The notes: generated from the sequence alone by a model not told the origin. Positions 8,679 to 18,448 are shown, counted from the first letter of the stretch. The stretch: 64,000 nt of DNA from Chryseobacterium sp. ISL-6 (GCF_018613715.1 NZ_JAGGPT010000010.1:186001-250000), one strand, 5' to 3'. Translations and numbers: made by a program.

Positions 8679-9218
8679 TTAACAGCCTCCTTTGCGGGGG
8701 ATACGTTGAAAAATTATCTTACTATCCCGTTCTACATATTCGCCAGATACTATTGGGTATGAATACTTGGGTGCATGCAATATGTTATGGCTTCTTACAA
8801 TTATTTTGTCGTTAACTTTCAGACTATGCAATTGTTTTAGTTGAGACTTTTCCGGCTCAAATTTTACAATGTAATCGTCACCATTAATTCTGACCATCAC
8901 CCCAAAACCTAATCTTGAACCTGGCGGAAGAGAAAGTGAGGTTACAACTCCATCCATATTGGTATAATCTTTAATGTTCTTCCATATTTTAGCTTCAGCG
9001 TCCCGTACTTTTTTACCTGCGGGAGACACTTCCCATTTTTTATACATTATACCAGCAGGAGTAGCCTCCCACTGTTTCAATGCAGCTTTCCTTTCAGCAG
9101 AAGAGAGAGTCTTTGGGATTGATTTTTTAGAAGTTTCATTTTTAATTTCACGATTAGCAAATACCAATCCACTTACCACAATCAGCAGCAAGCTCAGCAC
9201 ATAAATCATTTTTTTCAT
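8679..9218 (-). CDS. Exported protein of unknown function
   Basis: 179 aa from the ATG at 9218 (MKKMIYVLSLLLIVV), which gives a clean Sec signal peptide; the ATG at 9245 would add nine residues before it. After cleavage near VFAN the protein has a helical lysine-rich stretch with a repeated WEATPAG / WEVSPAG motif, then a beta-rich domain (GVVTSLSLPPGSRLGFG, DDYIVKFEP, KVNDKIIVRSHN). No family recognised. It ends GGC and is divergent from the regulator gene at 9356. Confidence 0.7.
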   Translation of the reverse strand: MKKMIYVLSLLLIVVSGLVFANREIKNETSKKSIPKTLSSAERKAALKQWEATPAGIMYKKWEVSPAGKKVRDAEAKIWKNIKDYTNMDGVVTSLSLPPGSRLGFGVMVRINGDDYIVKFEPEKSQLKQLHSLKVNDKIIVRSHNILHAPKYSYPIVSGEYVERDSKIIFQRIPRKGGC

Positions 9219-9355
9219 GTTTTTTGTAGGTTTAATTAATAACATCGCTTTATCTTCTTTTAAAGTTTATGCGATAAAATTACTTTAATGTTTTTCTGCC
9301 TGTGAACTTAAAATTGTAAATAAAAATGTAAACTTTGTAAAAAAAACTTGACACT

Positions 9356-10252
9356 ATGTTTAATAGCAGAAATCTCCTTTCAGGAAAACGCAAATACCTG
9401 TTCGGATTAATACTTCTCTCATTTATTTGTGTAATCTATGCATATGCGGATTTCAGCAGTGAGAATAGTGACGACTTTGACTTTGCCAGAAGGGAAGTTT
9501 TGCTCCGCAGAATCGGACATGAAATACTTCTACAGTCGGGTGATAGTATATCAAGAGTACTCCCTGTGAAAAAAATTGCGAAAAATGAATATCTGATCAG
9601 CTTTGAGAATAAAATTACTTTTCAACCGGACTCCTTAGTTAATACGACTCAACGTTTGTTAGCCAAAGACCCGCTCACAAGTGATTATATTGTAAATGTA
9701 CTTAACTGTGACAACTCCAGCGTAGCCTATGGATATGCTATATCTAAAAATAAACGAGATGATGTTGTACCGTGTAGAGGAAGAAAGCAACCCGTTGCCT
9801 GCTATATGATCAAAATTAAATTCAAACCCACAGGAATAAACATAGTGAAAAATGGGTATCTTCTGGGTGGCCTGTCATTTTTAGCATTTGTTGGTTTTAT
9901 TATTTTCAGATATGCTCAGCCCCGGAAAACTTTACCTGAAAATCAGCATACAGATATGTTCACTTTGGGCTCAGTGTTGTTCGATGCGAAGAACCGTAAG
10001 CTTATAATAAATGGAAATACAATAGAATTGACCGGAACTGAAGCACGTCTGTTACTTATTTTCGCATTATCTCCTAACGAAACTATAGAGAGAAGCAGGT
10101 TGCAAAAAGAGATATGGGAAGATGAAGGTGTTATTGTGGGGCGTAGTCTGGATATGTTTATTTCAAAACTTAGAAAAAAACTGGAATTTGATCCGAATAT
10201 CAAAATTGTTGTTATACGCGGAAAAGGATATAAGCTTGAAATTAACGCTTAA
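9356..10252 (+). CDS. Membrane-anchored winged-helix regulator
   Basis: 298 aa. One membrane helix lies at about 14-31 and a second at about 167-184. Between them is a roughly 135-residue periplasmic domain with cysteines at about 121, 139 and 148. The C-terminal domain (about 200-297) is an OmpR/PhoB-type winged helix: ELTGTEARLLLIFALSPNE, then SLDMFISKLRKKL (recognition helix) and VIRGKGYKLE (wing). This looks like a one-component regulator that senses outside the membrane and binds DNA inside. The layout is the reverse of ToxR, whose DNA-binding domain is N-terminal. The divergent exported protein at 8679-9218 is a possible target or ligand-side partner. Signal and regulon are unknown. Confidence 0.85.
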   Translation: MFNSRNLLSGKRKYLFGLILLSFICVIYAYADFSSENSDDFDFARREVLLRRIGHEILLQSGDSISRVLPVKKIAKNEYLISFENKITFQPDSLVNTTQRLLAKDPLTSDYIVNVLNCDNSSVAYGYAISKNKRDDVVPCRGRKQPVACYMIKIKFKPTGINIVKNGYLLGGLSFLAFVGFIIFRYAQPRKTLPENQHTDMFTLGSVLFDAKNRKLIINGNTIELTGTEARLLLIFALSPNETIERSRLQKEIWEDEGVIVGRSLDMFISKLRKKLEFDPNIKIVVIRGKGYKLEINA

Positions 10253-10447
10253 GAACTTACCGCATTGTTCGGTACAATAAACCGAGGTGACAGTTTTAGG
10301 TATAAACTGTGCATCATAAATGGGACACTTTTTTTAATCCTATTATAATAAAAATTTACTTAAGTTTCACTTTATCACAACTTAAGTTCTGGTACAAATA
10401 ATTAAAAACGAAATATAAAACACATAAACAATAGTTATTAAAAAAAT
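10253..10447. other. AT-rich intergenic stretch with GGTACAA motifs
   Basis: No gene. TCGGT at 10269 can pair with ACCGA to form a weak hairpin after the regulator gene. ACTTAAGT recurs as an imperfect inverted pair around 10359-10388. The heptamer GGTACAA occurs at 10271 and 10391 and a third time at 10570; its meaning is unclear. Confidence 0.4.
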
Positions 10448-10484
10448 AAAAACCGCTATGGACAAAGGTCAATAGCGGTTTTAT
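10448..10484 (-). terminator. Terminator hairpin, probably the displaced native dnaK terminator
   Basis: AAAACCGCTAT pairs with ATAGCGGTTTT (10449-10459 and 10472-10482), and the loop holds a further GAC/GTC pair. It sits 17 bp from an ATATTAATC block that also follows dnaK at 46042 at nearly the same spacing (18 bp), next to a relic of the last DnaK codons. It may also end the regulator transcript from the left. Confidence 0.7.
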
Positions 10485-10498
10485 ATGTTTTATTGATT

Positions 10499-10531
10499 AA
10501 TATTAATCAATAATTATTTTACTTCTTCAAA
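10499..10531 (-). repeat. Candidate attL: duplicated 3' end of dnaK
   Basis: On the minus strand 10514-10531 reads TTT GAA GAA GTA AAA TAA, encoding FEEVK-stop, the exact C-terminus of the DnaK at 46066, with three synonymous codon differences. Downstream come ATATTAATCAATAAT (ATATTAATCGATGAT at dnaK) and a terminator at matching distance. A 20-bp perfect palindrome (10492-10511) overlaps it. Upstream of FEEVK the reading frame does not continue DnaK, as expected at an insertion junction. Confidence 0.6.
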
Positions 10532-10569
10532 AATAACAACGACTGATTATCAATACTATATAATTTTAT

Positions 10570-10590
10570 GGTACAAAAAAGATACAAAAT
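10570..10590 (+). repeat. Left copy of a 21-bp imperfect direct repeat
   Basis: GGTACAAAAAAGATACAAAAT matches GGTACAAGTAAGATACAAAAT at 45917-45937 in 19 of 21 positions, same orientation. Both lie just inside the proposed element ends. It could be an integrase arm-type site, or an alternative att core. Confidence 0.45.
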
Positions 10591-10696
10591 AAAAAGAATT
10601 CCATATGTTATTTTAAAATTCTCAATTTATCCTCATAGATTTTTGCAGCTTCAAAATCATTTTGTACTCTGCATAAATCTATCAAAAACTGAAACA

Positions 10697-13474
10697 TTAA
10701 TATAATATGAGCATTTTTATCTCTTGTGACTCCAAAATCTCAGTGCATTTTTGTTGGTACATTATAGCAGACTGAAGGTTATTTTTAATTAAAGAATATT
10801 CGGACAGTTTGTTATAATAACTGGAAAGTAAGAAATCATTTCTTTTTTCAATAGGAATTAGATTATGATATCTTATAGCGTCTTTGATAAGACTTTCAGA
10901 TTTATCAAAATCTTTCGTCTTTTTATAAAGTTCGGATAATATAGTGTAACCAACTCCAATTTGCGCATCTTCATAAAAATAATATTTTTTTCTGAGAGCG
11001 GATACTTTTTGGAAGTATTTAATTGCATTATCAATATCATTTTTGAAAAGATATGCTTGAGATAAATTATTTAGTGCCGTTATGAACATTAATAAGTCTC
11101 CATCTTTATAATTATCAGCATTTTTATAGTATACATTAACGGCACTGCTCAAATAATTAATAATTTCATCTAGTGATTTCTCCGGCTTTAAGCTTAAGGC
11201 CAAATTATTGTACATAGCTGCCAAAGAAACATCCTCTCTACCCAAATAATTCTCGCTTCTTTTAATCAAATCCTTCCACAATTCAGCGATATCTTGCCTG
11301 ATAAAGAAAAAAGCTGATAAATGCAAATACTCATTCTCGAGCATTAGAAGTGGCTGGTAAACGCTTTCACGATATTCCTCTTTAATAGTATTAAGAATGG
11401 ATTCCGCATATTTTAAAAAACGGAAGGAGTCCTTAGGAGAATTATAGCCATCTGACAACCTGCCTGTCAACCACGCTATATAATGGAATGAACTAAAGAA
11501 TGCACTTTTTTGATCTCTTATCGAGTATAAAATGGCATCCTGTAATATTTTGTGAATACGGATACTTTTTTTATCATTCTCATACTGTATAAACCCCTTT
11601 TTTTCTAAAGAATTAGTCAAATTGATATAGTTGGTTTTGTTACCATCATAAAAATCTTTGCCACAAATTAGTATTAAATCTTCAATTATAATGTTGGAGG
11701 AAGGAAGTAAAGAAAGATATTCTAAAAAATATTTTTCGCTATTGTTAATACCTTCGAGCGAAAACTTTTGAAGTATAAAATCAAAAATCCTAATAACTTT
11801 ACTCTCTTCTTCTGGAAGTTCAATCTCTATTTTTAATGATTCATCATCTAGGTCTTGGTTTTTTAAAGAATCGAAAATATATTCTAGTGTCAAGTCGAAG
11901 CTATTTTCGATAGTTTTGGCAACTAACTCTATAATCAGATTATTGCAATCAATATATTCCAGAAACTCTCTAAAAACAACATCATTAATATTGTGCGAAC
12001 TATGTAATTGAAAGAGTTTTTTTGCATCTTCAAAATTCAAATAAGGGAGCTGGTATGGATTATATGATTTATATTGATTGCGAGCAAGGATTATTTTTTT
12101 CCAATTTCTTAAACTAATAATTTTATTTAGATCAGTGATATTTTCTACATTTTTCTGAATGTCTAATACAATGAGATTATTACTTCCATATTTATCCAAG
12201 TCATTGAGAATTACATTAAATTGCTGTTCAATGGTTAGTCCTTTGTTTAAATCAATATTCAGATTGGAGATCAAAAGTTCATTTAAAATAAATGCGCTAT
12301 GAATGGATTCTTCAATATTCAGCCAAATCACATTATTAAAATAATTTCGATATTTAGCTAAAAACTTTTTTGCAAAAGTTGTTTTTCCTATACCTCCGAA
12401 ATTGTTTATTGCAGTAACATTTTTCTGATTGACTATATTGTAGATTTCTTCAACCTCATTGTCCCATCCTATAATATCTTGAACATTATAGATGTAAGGA
12501 ATTAAAGTTAGATCAGTATTTTCTAAAATATGGGGTTTTAGTTTCTTTATTTCCGAAGTGTGTTTTTCCTGTACAGCTTCAATATTTTTAACTCTATCTT
12601 TTAGTTCTTCTATTTCAACACCGATCAAATGGATGAATTTTGGATCTATCTTATTTTGAATATCAGAGTCCGATAATTCTAAAAGCTTTTGTAGATCAGA
12701 ATTGTTAACGCATCTTTTAGACTTTTCACTCTCCTGAGAGCAACGGTTAATCTCAGAAAGCAAAACTCTAAATATGACATCGACTTGTCTGTTATTAAAT
12801 AATTCGTTTTTTAGAATGATAAAGATTTCACTTTTAATTTTATCAACAGCTTCTTCGGTTGTTTGATCACCAAATTCCCAATGAATCGCTTTACAAAAAT
12901 CTTCTATAAGTAAATTGTCATCGACAATGTAACAGAGCGCTTGATAATTAGCATTAATTTCTTGTTTTTTATGCACCGAAAGATTTTGAAGATTGAGTTT
13001 TGATTGTCTTATTTTATTCGATTCGCTTCTGAGTATTTCTTTGTTCTTTTTCTTTAAAAGCTCTAAATCCTCACCGTTATTAAAGATCTCCCTACTACAC
13101 CATTTACCCAATAGCTTTTCATTCTTCTTTATGCTGGAGTTGGTTACAAATGAAAAAATAGGAAAGATGTTATCCTGTCTATAATTGAGGTAGGTAATAA
13201 AAAAATCGAAAATTGAATGTTTGATCTCTTTAGAATTTAGACTAAAGTCCGAGGTGTAGCATTTCAATTGAGTGAAAACATAATTCTCTCCAACCTCCTT
13301 AATATCGTTTTCAACTTCAGTATAGATTAAGCTATCATTACGATTTACAAAATTTTTTACCCATCTTTTTAAAACAGATAAATATTGATAATAAAAACCC
13401 CTGTTAGTGAAAATGGCATCCGTATTCCTCTTGAAAATTTTTATTGAGTTTAAATCTAATTTGATATCGGGCAT
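10697..13474 (-). CDS. Cap4-nuclease/NB-ARC/TPR STAND ATPase, putative anti-phage protein
   Basis: 925 aa in three parts. Residues 1-240 resemble the Cap4/DUF4297 nuclease: RGFYYQYLSVLKRWV, then acidic residues (E53, E55, D57) and QLK at 69-71, the PD-(D/E)xK-type core. Residues 330-620 are an NB-ARC NTPase with Walker A GGIGKTTFAKK (K364), Walker B NNLIVLDI (about 433-439) and a KKIILARNQ sensor segment. Residues about 660-920 are helical TPR-like repeats. This matches STAND defence proteins, in which C-terminal repeats sense a phage product and the oligomerised NTPase activates an N-terminal nuclease. It is shorter than classical Avs proteins. It lies 76 bp after the 130-aa gene in the same direction. 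The specific trigger is unknown. Confidence 0.8.
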   Translation of the reverse strand: MPDIKLDLNSIKIFKRNTDAIFTNRGFYYQYLSVLKRWVKNFVNRNDSLIYTEVENDIKEVGENYVFTQLKCYTSDFSLNSKEIKHSIFDFFITYLNYRQDNIFPIFSFVTNSSIKKNEKLLGKWCSREIFNNGEDLELLKKKNKEILRSESNKIRQSKLNLQNLSVHKKQEINANYQALCYIVDDNLLIEDFCKAIHWEFGDQTTEEAVDKIKSEIFIILKNELFNNRQVDVIFRVLLSEINRCSQESEKSKRCVNNSDLQKLLELSDSDIQNKIDPKFIHLIGVEIEELKDRVKNIEAVQEKHTSEIKKLKPHILENTDLTLIPYIYNVQDIIGWDNEVEEIYNIVNQKNVTAINNFGGIGKTTFAKKFLAKYRNYFNNVIWLNIEESIHSAFILNELLISNLNIDLNKGLTIEQQFNVILNDLDKYGSNNLIVLDIQKNVENITDLNKIISLRNWKKIILARNQYKSYNPYQLPYLNFEDAKKLFQLHSSHNINDVVFREFLEYIDCNNLIIELVAKTIENSFDLTLEYIFDSLKNQDLDDESLKIEIELPEEESKVIRIFDFILQKFSLEGINNSEKYFLEYLSLLPSSNIIIEDLILICGKDFYDGNKTNYINLTNSLEKKGFIQYENDKKSIRIHKILQDAILYSIRDQKSAFFSSFHYIAWLTGRLSDGYNSPKDSFRFLKYAESILNTIKEEYRESVYQPLLMLENEYLHLSAFFFIRQDIAELWKDLIKRSENYLGREDVSLAAMYNNLALSLKPEKSLDEIINYLSSAVNVYYKNADNYKDGDLLMFITALNNLSQAYLFKNDIDNAIKYFQKVSALRKKYYFYEDAQIGVGYTILSELYKKTKDFDKSESLIKDAIRYHNLIPIEKRNDFLLSSYYNKLSEYSLIKNNLQSAIMYQQKCTEILESQEIKMLILY

Positions 13475-13550
13475 TTTATATGAATTCTATTTTAAAAGGA
13501 TAATGTTCGAAGTTATTATTTACTGTTGGATTTTAGTCTTTAAAGAATTT

Positions 13551-13943
13551 TTATAATAATTTCTCCTTATAATCATTCATCAATTGTAACAAGTCAGTTT
13601 GCTTATGTATATAATAATCGATTTCTTTATATTCTCTTTCAATACTGATTTCATCAGTGAATTCATCAATTTGTAAGTTGATTAAATATTGATACCTTTT
13701 ACTCAATTTGTCCAAGTTAGAAGACAAAAATCTTATAAAATGACTAACGAAATCTCTAGGAGTAACAAATTTTATTTCCGTATCATTAATAAATATAAGA
13801 TAGTTTTCTTTTCCAGTTGCAAGATTAATCATCTTATAAATATTATGAAATTCAATCCCACTATCCTTAAGCTGTATACCAAATTTTATTTTTAAAATTG
13901 TCGATAGGATTGAATAAGTACTTTCATTTTTTTCTCTAAACAT
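13551..13943 (-). CDS. Uncharacterised 130-aa protein upstream of the STAND gene
   Basis: No family recognised. Predicted soluble, mixed alpha/beta, with IRFLSSNLDKLSKRYQYLI and a charged helical C-terminus; no signal peptide, membrane segment or obvious HTH. It is the first gene of a probable two-gene transcript with the Cap4-STAND protein (76-bp gap, same strand, similar AT-rich composition). It could be a regulator, an inhibitor or an accessory subunit; the sequence does not tell. Confidence 0.6.
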   Translation of the reverse strand: MFREKNESTYSILSTILKIKFGIQLKDSGIEFHNIYKMINLATGKENYLIFINDTEIKFVTPRDFVSHFIRFLSSNLDKLSKRYQYLINLQIDEFTDEISIEREYKEIDYYIHKQTDLLQLMNDYKEKLL

Positions 13944-14439
13944 TTCCGTTATCTGTTTTTTTAGGTAATTAAAATAAATCTACAATTTTTTCAGGAATTA
14001 TTTTTACTTTTTTCTCACAGCTAACGATTAATAATTTATAAGTATATTTTACTAAATTCTTAACCGACGCAGCCATAAAACCTTTCAAATTATTGATTTA
14101 CAATATTTTAATACTATAGCAAACGCTGATCTTAGTTGCTCTTGATAAACTTTGCGACAAATATAATCTGCACAAAAGTAGCTTAAACATTATAACAGTA
14201 AATAGCACATATTTATACAAGTACTTAGGTAGGATAATTCCAAAAAGCAAAAGTCTCTTTGATGATTTGTAGAAGAATTTCAGTACTTTAGCACTGAAAT
14301 AAAGTATTAAATTTCACATAAAGTCATTCAATTTTAGGCATATTAATATGGTTTATTATTTATAAGTTAATAATTATAATATAAAGGCACAACGTCGGAA
14401 AACCAATCAGAAGCAGTCACAAAACAATCCATCAGAACA
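13944..14439. other. Divergent intergenic region between two defence modules
   Basis: 496 bp between the STAND operon (-) and the DUF4297 gene (+), very AT-rich. It holds a small hairpin, ATTTCAGT / ACTGAAAT at 14277-14300 with an 8-nt loop, but no T-run. Both promoters must be here; none could be placed with confidence. No ORF. Confidence 0.45.
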
Positions 14440-15513
14440 ATGAATCATATCACTAATCAAAATCCACTGCTAGCAACTCAGCGAGAAAAGGCAGGTTCTG
14501 AAACGTTTGAAAAATATTCTTATCAATATCATTGGGCTTTATATCGGATTTTAAACGACCACATCAAGACCAAGGAGTATGCTGTTTTCGTAGAACTTCA
14601 CGAAGATGTTGTTATTAGTGACTCTCTAGATTCGTCCAAAGCAAGATTTGAATTCAATCAAGTTAAAACAACTAAAGGACGTTTTACCGCACATAAACTA
14701 GTCCACCAAAAAAAGAATAAAAAATGTGTGTTAGGCAAATTGATTAGTAGCGGTTACGGAAAGCCTTTTAAAGATAAAATAACAGAATTAAACTTAATTG
14801 CACTCAATGACTTTTCACTGACTCTAAAAATTGAAGGTTTGAGTCTAAATAAAATAACATTAGATGATCTATCTGATGCTCAATTCAAGGAATTAGAGGA
14901 TGCTATAAAAAATGAATTGGGTATCCCATCACTGCCACCAAACATTCAATTTATCGTACCAGAACTATCTGAAAAGAATTTTCAAAATGATGTAATTGCT
15001 TCGATTGCAAAACTAGTTTCTGTACTATTTCCTAGTTCTCATTGTAGTCCCTTGGAGATATATCGATTGTTAATAGATGAGATTAACCGAAAAGGTAAAC
15101 TGACCTATGACTTTACAAAATGGGACGAATTGTTAACTAATAAGGCTCTTACCTCACTAACCGTTACAGAAGTTATTAATTCATTTACTAATATTAAAGA
15201 AGAAGCAAAAGTTGAAACTGAATTTTATGCAATATGTTCAGAATTAAAAATAAATTCTATTAATTCAAAACTATTAAAACGTTCATTTGATAGATACAGA
15301 ACTAAAAGAATAAGCAATAGTAGCACGGTTCAAATGGATACGACTAATTTCATAGTGGATCAAATTCAGATTAACGTTGATAAGGGAGTTGATAATCTAG
15401 AACAATTAATAGAAAGTGTGAAAATTAAAATGCCTAAAAATATAATAAGACAATTTAATGAAGATATAGATATAAAAAGTGCGATAATTTGTGAATATAT
15501 AATGATGTCATAA
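14440..15513 (+). CDS. DUF4297/Cap4-like nuclease component of an ABC-3C-like system
   Basis: 357 aa. The N-terminal domain matches DUF4297: REKAGSETFEKYSYQYHWAL, then VELHEDVV (E52, E55, D56) and FEFNQVKT (Q74, K76), the acidic..QxK pattern of a restriction-endonuclease fold. The remaining 200 residues are a helical C-terminal domain. Its stop overlaps (TAATG) an out-of-frame ATG, and the Rad50-like ATPase gene starts 51 bp later. DUF4297 nucleases occur as effectors of three-component ABC-ATPase (ABC-3C) systems, which is the most likely setting. No clear middle component is present between the two genes. Confidence 0.75.
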   Translation: MNHITNQNPLLATQREKAGSETFEKYSYQYHWALYRILNDHIKTKEYAVFVELHEDVVISDSLDSSKARFEFNQVKTTKGRFTAHKLVHQKKNKKCVLGKLISSGYGKPFKDKITELNLIALNDFSLTLKIEGLSLNKITLDDLSDAQFKELEDAIKNELGIPSLPPNIQFIVPELSEKNFQNDVIASIAKLVSVLFPSSHCSPLEIYRLLIDEINRKGKLTYDFTKWDELLTNKALTSLTVTEVINSFTNIKEEAKVETEFYAICSELKINSINSKLLKRSFDRYRTKRISNSSTVQMDTTNFIVDQIQINVDKGVDNLEQLIESVKIKMPKNIIRQFNEDIDIKSAIICEYIMMS

Positions 15514-15564
15514 TGAGTAAAGAAAATTTTAAAATATTAATTAGAAACCTAAGAACTGCTAAAA

Positions 15565-17306
15565 ATGCCAAACTTAAAATTCAAACGTCTGCTGATTCTA
15601 TCAAATTCAACAAAATCAGCAAATCAATTCGAATTCAGCGAAACTTTGAATCTAATAACGGCGATTGATAACAGTGTAGGAAAATCAACTTTGGTAAAAC
15701 TATTGTTTTGGGGGGTTGGTTGTGAACCAGCTTTAGATACAAATTGGAGTACAACTGATAGCAAAACTATTGTAGAATTTAGTATTGACGATAAAAATTA
15801 TAGTGTTAAACGATATAAAAATCAAGTTTCTCTAAAATAGATAGTTATATTTTGGATTATGAAAAAATCACAGGAGACTATTCTGAAAAATTAGCTGAGA
15901 TTTTGGAATTTAAGGCTCTTCTTCCAAATCGCACTACAGGACTAATGGAAACACCGCCACCTGCATTTTATTTTTTACCATTTTATATTGACCAAAAAAA
16001 AAGTTGGTCAAAAGCTTGGGATAACTTTGAGAAATTAGAACAATTTTCTAGTTGGCGAAGTACAATCATAAAATATCACGTAGGTTTACTAACCGCCAAA
16101 CATTTTGAGCTTGAGAGTGACAAAGCTGAAAAGAAGGATACAAAAAAAATTGTACAGTCTCAAATTGAAAGAATTGTAACAACTTTAGAAGTAGTTGAGC
16201 AATATATTCCGTATATATCTAATGCGACAACAGAAGCAAAAGAATTTGACATATTAACCGAAGAAATAAAAGTTGATTTAAAAAATCTACTCGAACAACA
16301 AGAAAAAATTTTTAGTCAGCTAACTATATTGAATGCTGATAGAGTATATCTTGAGCAACAACAAATAATTACCGAAAAAATCATTTCAGAACTAGATAAA
16401 GATTATCAATTTACAATTGAAAATATAGATGAAAACGAGATAGAATGTCCACTATGTGGTATTGTTCACGAAAATTCAATAATAAATAGAACGTCAATAA
16501 TGACGGACAAGAATCAAGCAGAAAACCAGCTTGGATCAATTGTAAATGAGCTACATAAAATCAATAAAAAACTAGAAGATGCTAATTTAAACCTACATAA
16601 AGCACGAGAAAGAATTAATCAAATAAATGAGAAATATGTAATTAATGAAGAATTTACTGATTCTCAAGATTCTTCTGGTTTAGTTGAAAATGAAACTAGA
16701 AATATTAATTTCAACCAAATAATAGAAAACATCGCGGGTAATTCTATCAAACAAAATGTATTAAAGGACAAAATTCAAAAAACTAATTCTGTTGCCACTC
16801 TCACAAAAGACATTAAGGAAATTGGAAAAGAACAAAAAAATTTAATTACTCTTGATGATATAGAAAAAATTAATAGTTCTTTCAGCTCAATTTTTTCTGA
16901 TTATATAGAAATATTAGATGCAGAAGCAGTTAATATTTCCGCAATAGATTCTCCACTTGATTATAATAAAGTTATAAAAGAAGGTGGAGCAGCCGAAGGT
17001 TCTAGAGCAATCCTAGCGTATTATCTAAGTATTTTTACAATGGTTGAAAAATATGGCAACGAAGTTAATTCTGCATTAGTAATTGATACCCCGAACCAAC
17101 AAGAACAGTCTGACTCAAACTATGAGAAAATCGTAAAGTTAATTAGTGATAAAACATCTAATAAGACACAAATTTTATTATGTGCAATGGAGAATGATCA
17201 TTTGACCGACTTTAAGAAAAAAGCTAAAGTCATCACTCTCACAAAAGACAGGTTAATACTTAAATCAGAATATGAAAATGTTAAGATAGTATTCGATAAT
17301 TGGTAA
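15565..17306 (+). pseudogene. Rad50-like ABC ATPase of an ABC-3C-like system, frameshifted
   Basis: Two reading frames make up one gene. 15565-15840 encodes the N-terminal ATPase half (LNLITAIDNSVGKSTLVKLL, Walker A variant). After the TAG at 15838 the other frame continues with SFSKIDSYILDYEKITG, already open before the stop, and runs to 17306. The second part has a coiled coil with a zinc hook (ECPLCG), a signature-like EGSRAILAYYLSIF and Walker B SALVIDTPN. One inserted or lost base near the A-run at about 15815-15821 explains the break. As written the ATPase would not be made, so the system is probably inactive, unless this is a sequencing error or recoding. The apparent 15852 start is a TTG inside the gene. 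Confidence 0.8.
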
Positions 17307-17431
17307 ATTCTAGATATGAAGATGACTTTTTCGCATTAGTAATAGCGAATAAAATTGTATATTTTCCCTTCTAAACCTCCGCTACTACAAATTCGCAGTC
17401 AGTTATTAACAATTAAACAAGCAATACACTT

Positions 17432-18184
17432 ATGAGAATATATGAAGTCGAACTAAATTTATCGGGAACAATCTCCTTACAATCTCCAATTAACTTTTCT
17501 ACCGAAAAAGAACTTGAAATTGGGGCAATATTTAATAGTTCCGTTAAAATAAATAATAATCAGCAAGGTCTAAAGATTTCTACGACTGTTAGGACTAATT
17601 CCGAGGATAAAGCTAAAAAAATTGCATTGCTATTTATTGGTAAGATGTTAGATGTTCTTTCTTTCAAGTTGAATAAACCATTAAATATTTCAGATAATGA
17701 AATAATAAATAAGAGTTTGCGTGGAAATGTGAGAGCGATAATAGAAAAAAATGAATTTAGAGAAGCATTTGAAATTTCTAGAAATTTAAATTTAAATCAT
17801 ACAACATTTCTTAGAGGTCTTAATTGGTACAGGAAAGGACTTTATTCAGATGACCCATTTGACAAATTTTTAGCTTTTTGGAATTCTGTTAGTATTGTAG
17901 CTTCAAAATATCATACTCCAAACGCAAGAACATCAAATGGCTCAATTAACCAGATTTGGAATTGTTTCGAAACTTTGTGGTCTTCTGACATATCAAACTG
18001 GGAAGGAATAAATAATAATGATCGATGGATTAATGAAATGAGCAATATTAGAAATAATATTGCTCACGGACTTATTCCAATTGAAATAGAATATGTCGAA
18101 GATGTTATCGGTAAACTTGACAATGTAAAAGATGTAGCCTACAAATTTCTAAATGAATGGTTCAATAGCCAACTAACAAATTAA
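17432..18184 (+). CDS. HEPN-domain protein (MauJ/Apea-like)
   Basis: 250 aa. The C-terminal half resembles the Apea/MauJ-like HEPN group: GLYSDDPFDKFLAFWNSV, then NIRNNIAHG with the R-x4-H pair (R207, H212) that forms the RNase site in active HEPN proteins. The N-terminal 100 residues are a beta-rich domain of unknown role. It lies 125 bp after the ATPase gene on the same strand and could be a further effector of that system or a separate defence gene. Nuclease activity is inferred from the motif only. Confidence 0.65.
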   Translation: MRIYEVELNLSGTISLQSPINFSTEKELEIGAIFNSSVKINNNQQGLKISTTVRTNSEDKAKKIALLFIGKMLDVLSFKLNKPLNISDNEIINKSLRGNVRAIIEKNEFREAFEISRNLNLNHTTFLRGLNWYRKGLYSDDPFDKFLAFWNSVSIVASKYHTPNARTSNGSINQIWNCFETLWSSDISNWEGINNNDRWINEMSNIRNNIAHGLIPIEIEYVEDVIGKLDNVKDVAYKFLNEWFNSQLTN

Positions 18185-18448
18185 CTGTGATAAAAAGGTA
18201 TGACCTCAGATGAGCTTAAGTTAGAAATTCTTTTTCACTTCAATTTGCAATATTTTCACAGCATTGTTCTTTGATTTTCCATCCACCACAAGTCTATAGA
18301 AATTACATTTTTTTAACATAAAAACATAAACAAGATTACTCTGATGTAGGAATTGGATAATTCTTGCTCTTATTGATTTGCTTTAGTAAACTCCATTTTT
18401 ATTTTTGTTTCGCAGATAATACTAATTTTAAAAGCGTTGTAGTTATGC

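Noticed and set aside
10271..10397. GGTACAA copies at 10271 and 10391 as att sites
   Set aside because: They share only the heptamer with the end repeats and lie outside the proposed left end.
10531..10696. Continuation of a duplicated dnaK gene beyond the FEEVK codons
   Set aside because: Upstream of FEEVK the frame does not match DnaK and soon hits a stop, so only the extreme 3' end is duplicated.
15513..15668. 51-aa ORF overlapping the DUF4297 stop (MSKENFKILIRNL...)
   Set aside because: It runs out of frame over the ATPase start and does not look like a known middle component; kept only as a possible relic.
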